Source: Rusavskia elegans
Lineage: Eukaryota; Ascomycota; Lecanoromycetes; Teloschistales; Teloschistaceae
Length of the DNA: 64,000 bases
Direction of reading: 5' to 3'
NCBI GenBank assembly: GCA_011316305.1
Contig: SAUG01000004.1
Location: forward strand, 1-64,000
Shown here: positions 63,180 through 64,000 of the stretch, one piece after another
Layout of the letters: the number at the start of each line of letters is the position of its first letter
How positions within the stretch are numbered: position 1 is the first letter of the stretch
Notes under the pieces: generated by a model
The model's database searches: none
What the model was told of the DNA's origin: nothing
The model's input: only the letters and a program-made list of their open reading frames with translations
Program-made: the position numbers and the translations under genes

Positions 63180-64000
63180 TAATAGACTATAGAAAGTTAA
63201 GGTATTTATTAATTTAGGTACGACCGGAAATTTTATATTAAAAGATTTAGCTATAAAATAAGGGTTCCTTTAGACTAAAAAAAAAGACCTATATAATTTA
63301 ATAGTTATTAATAGAAATAAAATACTAAATAGAAATAGAAAGATTATAGAAGAAATAATACTATTTTAAATAATAATTAACTAGTATTAAAAGGAACTTT
63401 AATTTAATATTATTCGGATAGCTAGCTATAATATTATATTTAGAATACTTTAGTTAAAGGATTATAATCTAGTAATAGACTAGGGAAAAAAAGTATTTAG
63501 CTTTAAATAATATTTTTATATAGAAAGTATCTAGCCTACGCCGAAGTAGTAATTTCGGGTAGATAAAAAATAGAATATAAAACGCGAACTTATAACTTCG
63601 AAAAAAGATAATTAAAAACTATTTAGATCCGATTTATTAGATACTAGTAGAAATTAGCTAGATTAATAAAATAGAAATAGAAAAGAAAATTATAAACCTT
63701 TTAAAAAGTCTATACTATCTAATAAAAAGTTAATAGAAAATCTATTAGAAAGGGTTCTAAATAAATATAAAAACTAAATAAATTTATTTTAGAAAGAAGT
63801 AACTATAAAAGTACTATTTAAATATTAGATATAGAATTATAAAGTTAGATTTAAACCAGGTAAGTAACCTATATTTAGACCTATTTATCTATTATCTATA
63901 AAAGAGTTTAAAATACTCTATAAATACCTAGATAAAAATATAAAAAAGGGATTTATTAGGAAATTTTAATTACTAATAGGATACCCGATCCTTTTTATAT
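63180..64000 (+). pseudogene. second Gypsy protease and RT start
   Basis: The protease active site reads NLGTTGNFIL (63202-63234), with the catalytic Asp codon GAT mutated to AAT. Downstream, from about 63,800, is the RT N-terminal part: a KVRFKPGK segment, LSIKEFKILYKYLD and KKGFIRKF. Cut by the window end. Confidence 0.72.

Larger units (their letters stand above)
60887..64000 (+). mobile_element. second Gypsy element, left part, runs off window
   Basis: An LTR-like region with higher GC and tandem repeats (from about 60,887; start TGTTATAAATATAGG inferred) is followed by gag, protease and the beginning of RT in Gypsy order. It is RIPed throughout. The end of the LTR and the primer-binding site could not be placed. 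The window stops inside RT, just after a KKGFIRKF...GYPILFI segment. Confidence 0.75.

Overview
The window looks like a filamentous ascomycete (Pezizomycotina) chromosome with a two-compartment genome. Genes carry short introns (44-113 bp) with GT...AG ends. They sit in balanced-GC islands (about 1-10,150 and 39,780-47,580) separated by very AT-rich blocks (about 10,150-39,780 and 47,580-64,000). In the AT-rich blocks CpA and TpG are almost absent, TpA is extreme and CpG survives. That is the signature of repeat-induced point mutation (RIP) acting on transposons. I do not name a species.

Island 1 (1-10,150) holds an eight-exon secreted amidase-signature enzyme (minus), a 495-bp Mutator-like MITE with a 9-bp target duplication, a fungal NLR-type protein (plus; alpha/beta-hydrolase-like N-domain, NB-ARC, TPR-like C-terminus) and a CorA-like metal-ion transporter (minus) whose 3' end overlaps the NLR gene. 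The hydrolase-like domain has glycine where the catalytic serine of the nucleophile elbow should be, and the MITE sits just upstream of this gene.

The first AT-rich block is a nested graveyard of DNA transposons with termini close to TAGACTGGC and 8-bp target duplications (hAT-like, by inference). There are roughly 2.4-2.9 kb elements, longer composite elements, and 0.36-0.48 kb MITEs inserted into them. Later insertions are a tRNA-derived SINE (two copies, each with a 14-bp duplication), a retroposon with one fixed end and variable truncation (three copies in the window), and a 634-bp GC-rich element that has largely escaped RIP.

Island 2 (39,780-47,580) holds a short-chain dehydrogenase, an M20-family amidohydrolase, a 69-residue unknown protein, a CmcJ/AsaB-like oxidoreductase and a SET-domain lysine methyltransferase. 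A possible truncated gene lies against the right transposon border. The dehydrogenase, amidohydrolase and CmcJ-like genes are metabolic types often seen together, but no synthase or regulator is present, so a pathway is not established.

The second AT-rich block starts with a complete 8.4-kb chromodomain Gypsy element (chromovirus) with two ~240-bp LTRs. RIP has turned its zinc-knuckle Cys/His codons to Tyr and its RT YLDD to YLDN. More hAT-like debris follows, then the left part of a second Gypsy element that runs off the window. No CRISPR array, rRNA or intact transposase was found.
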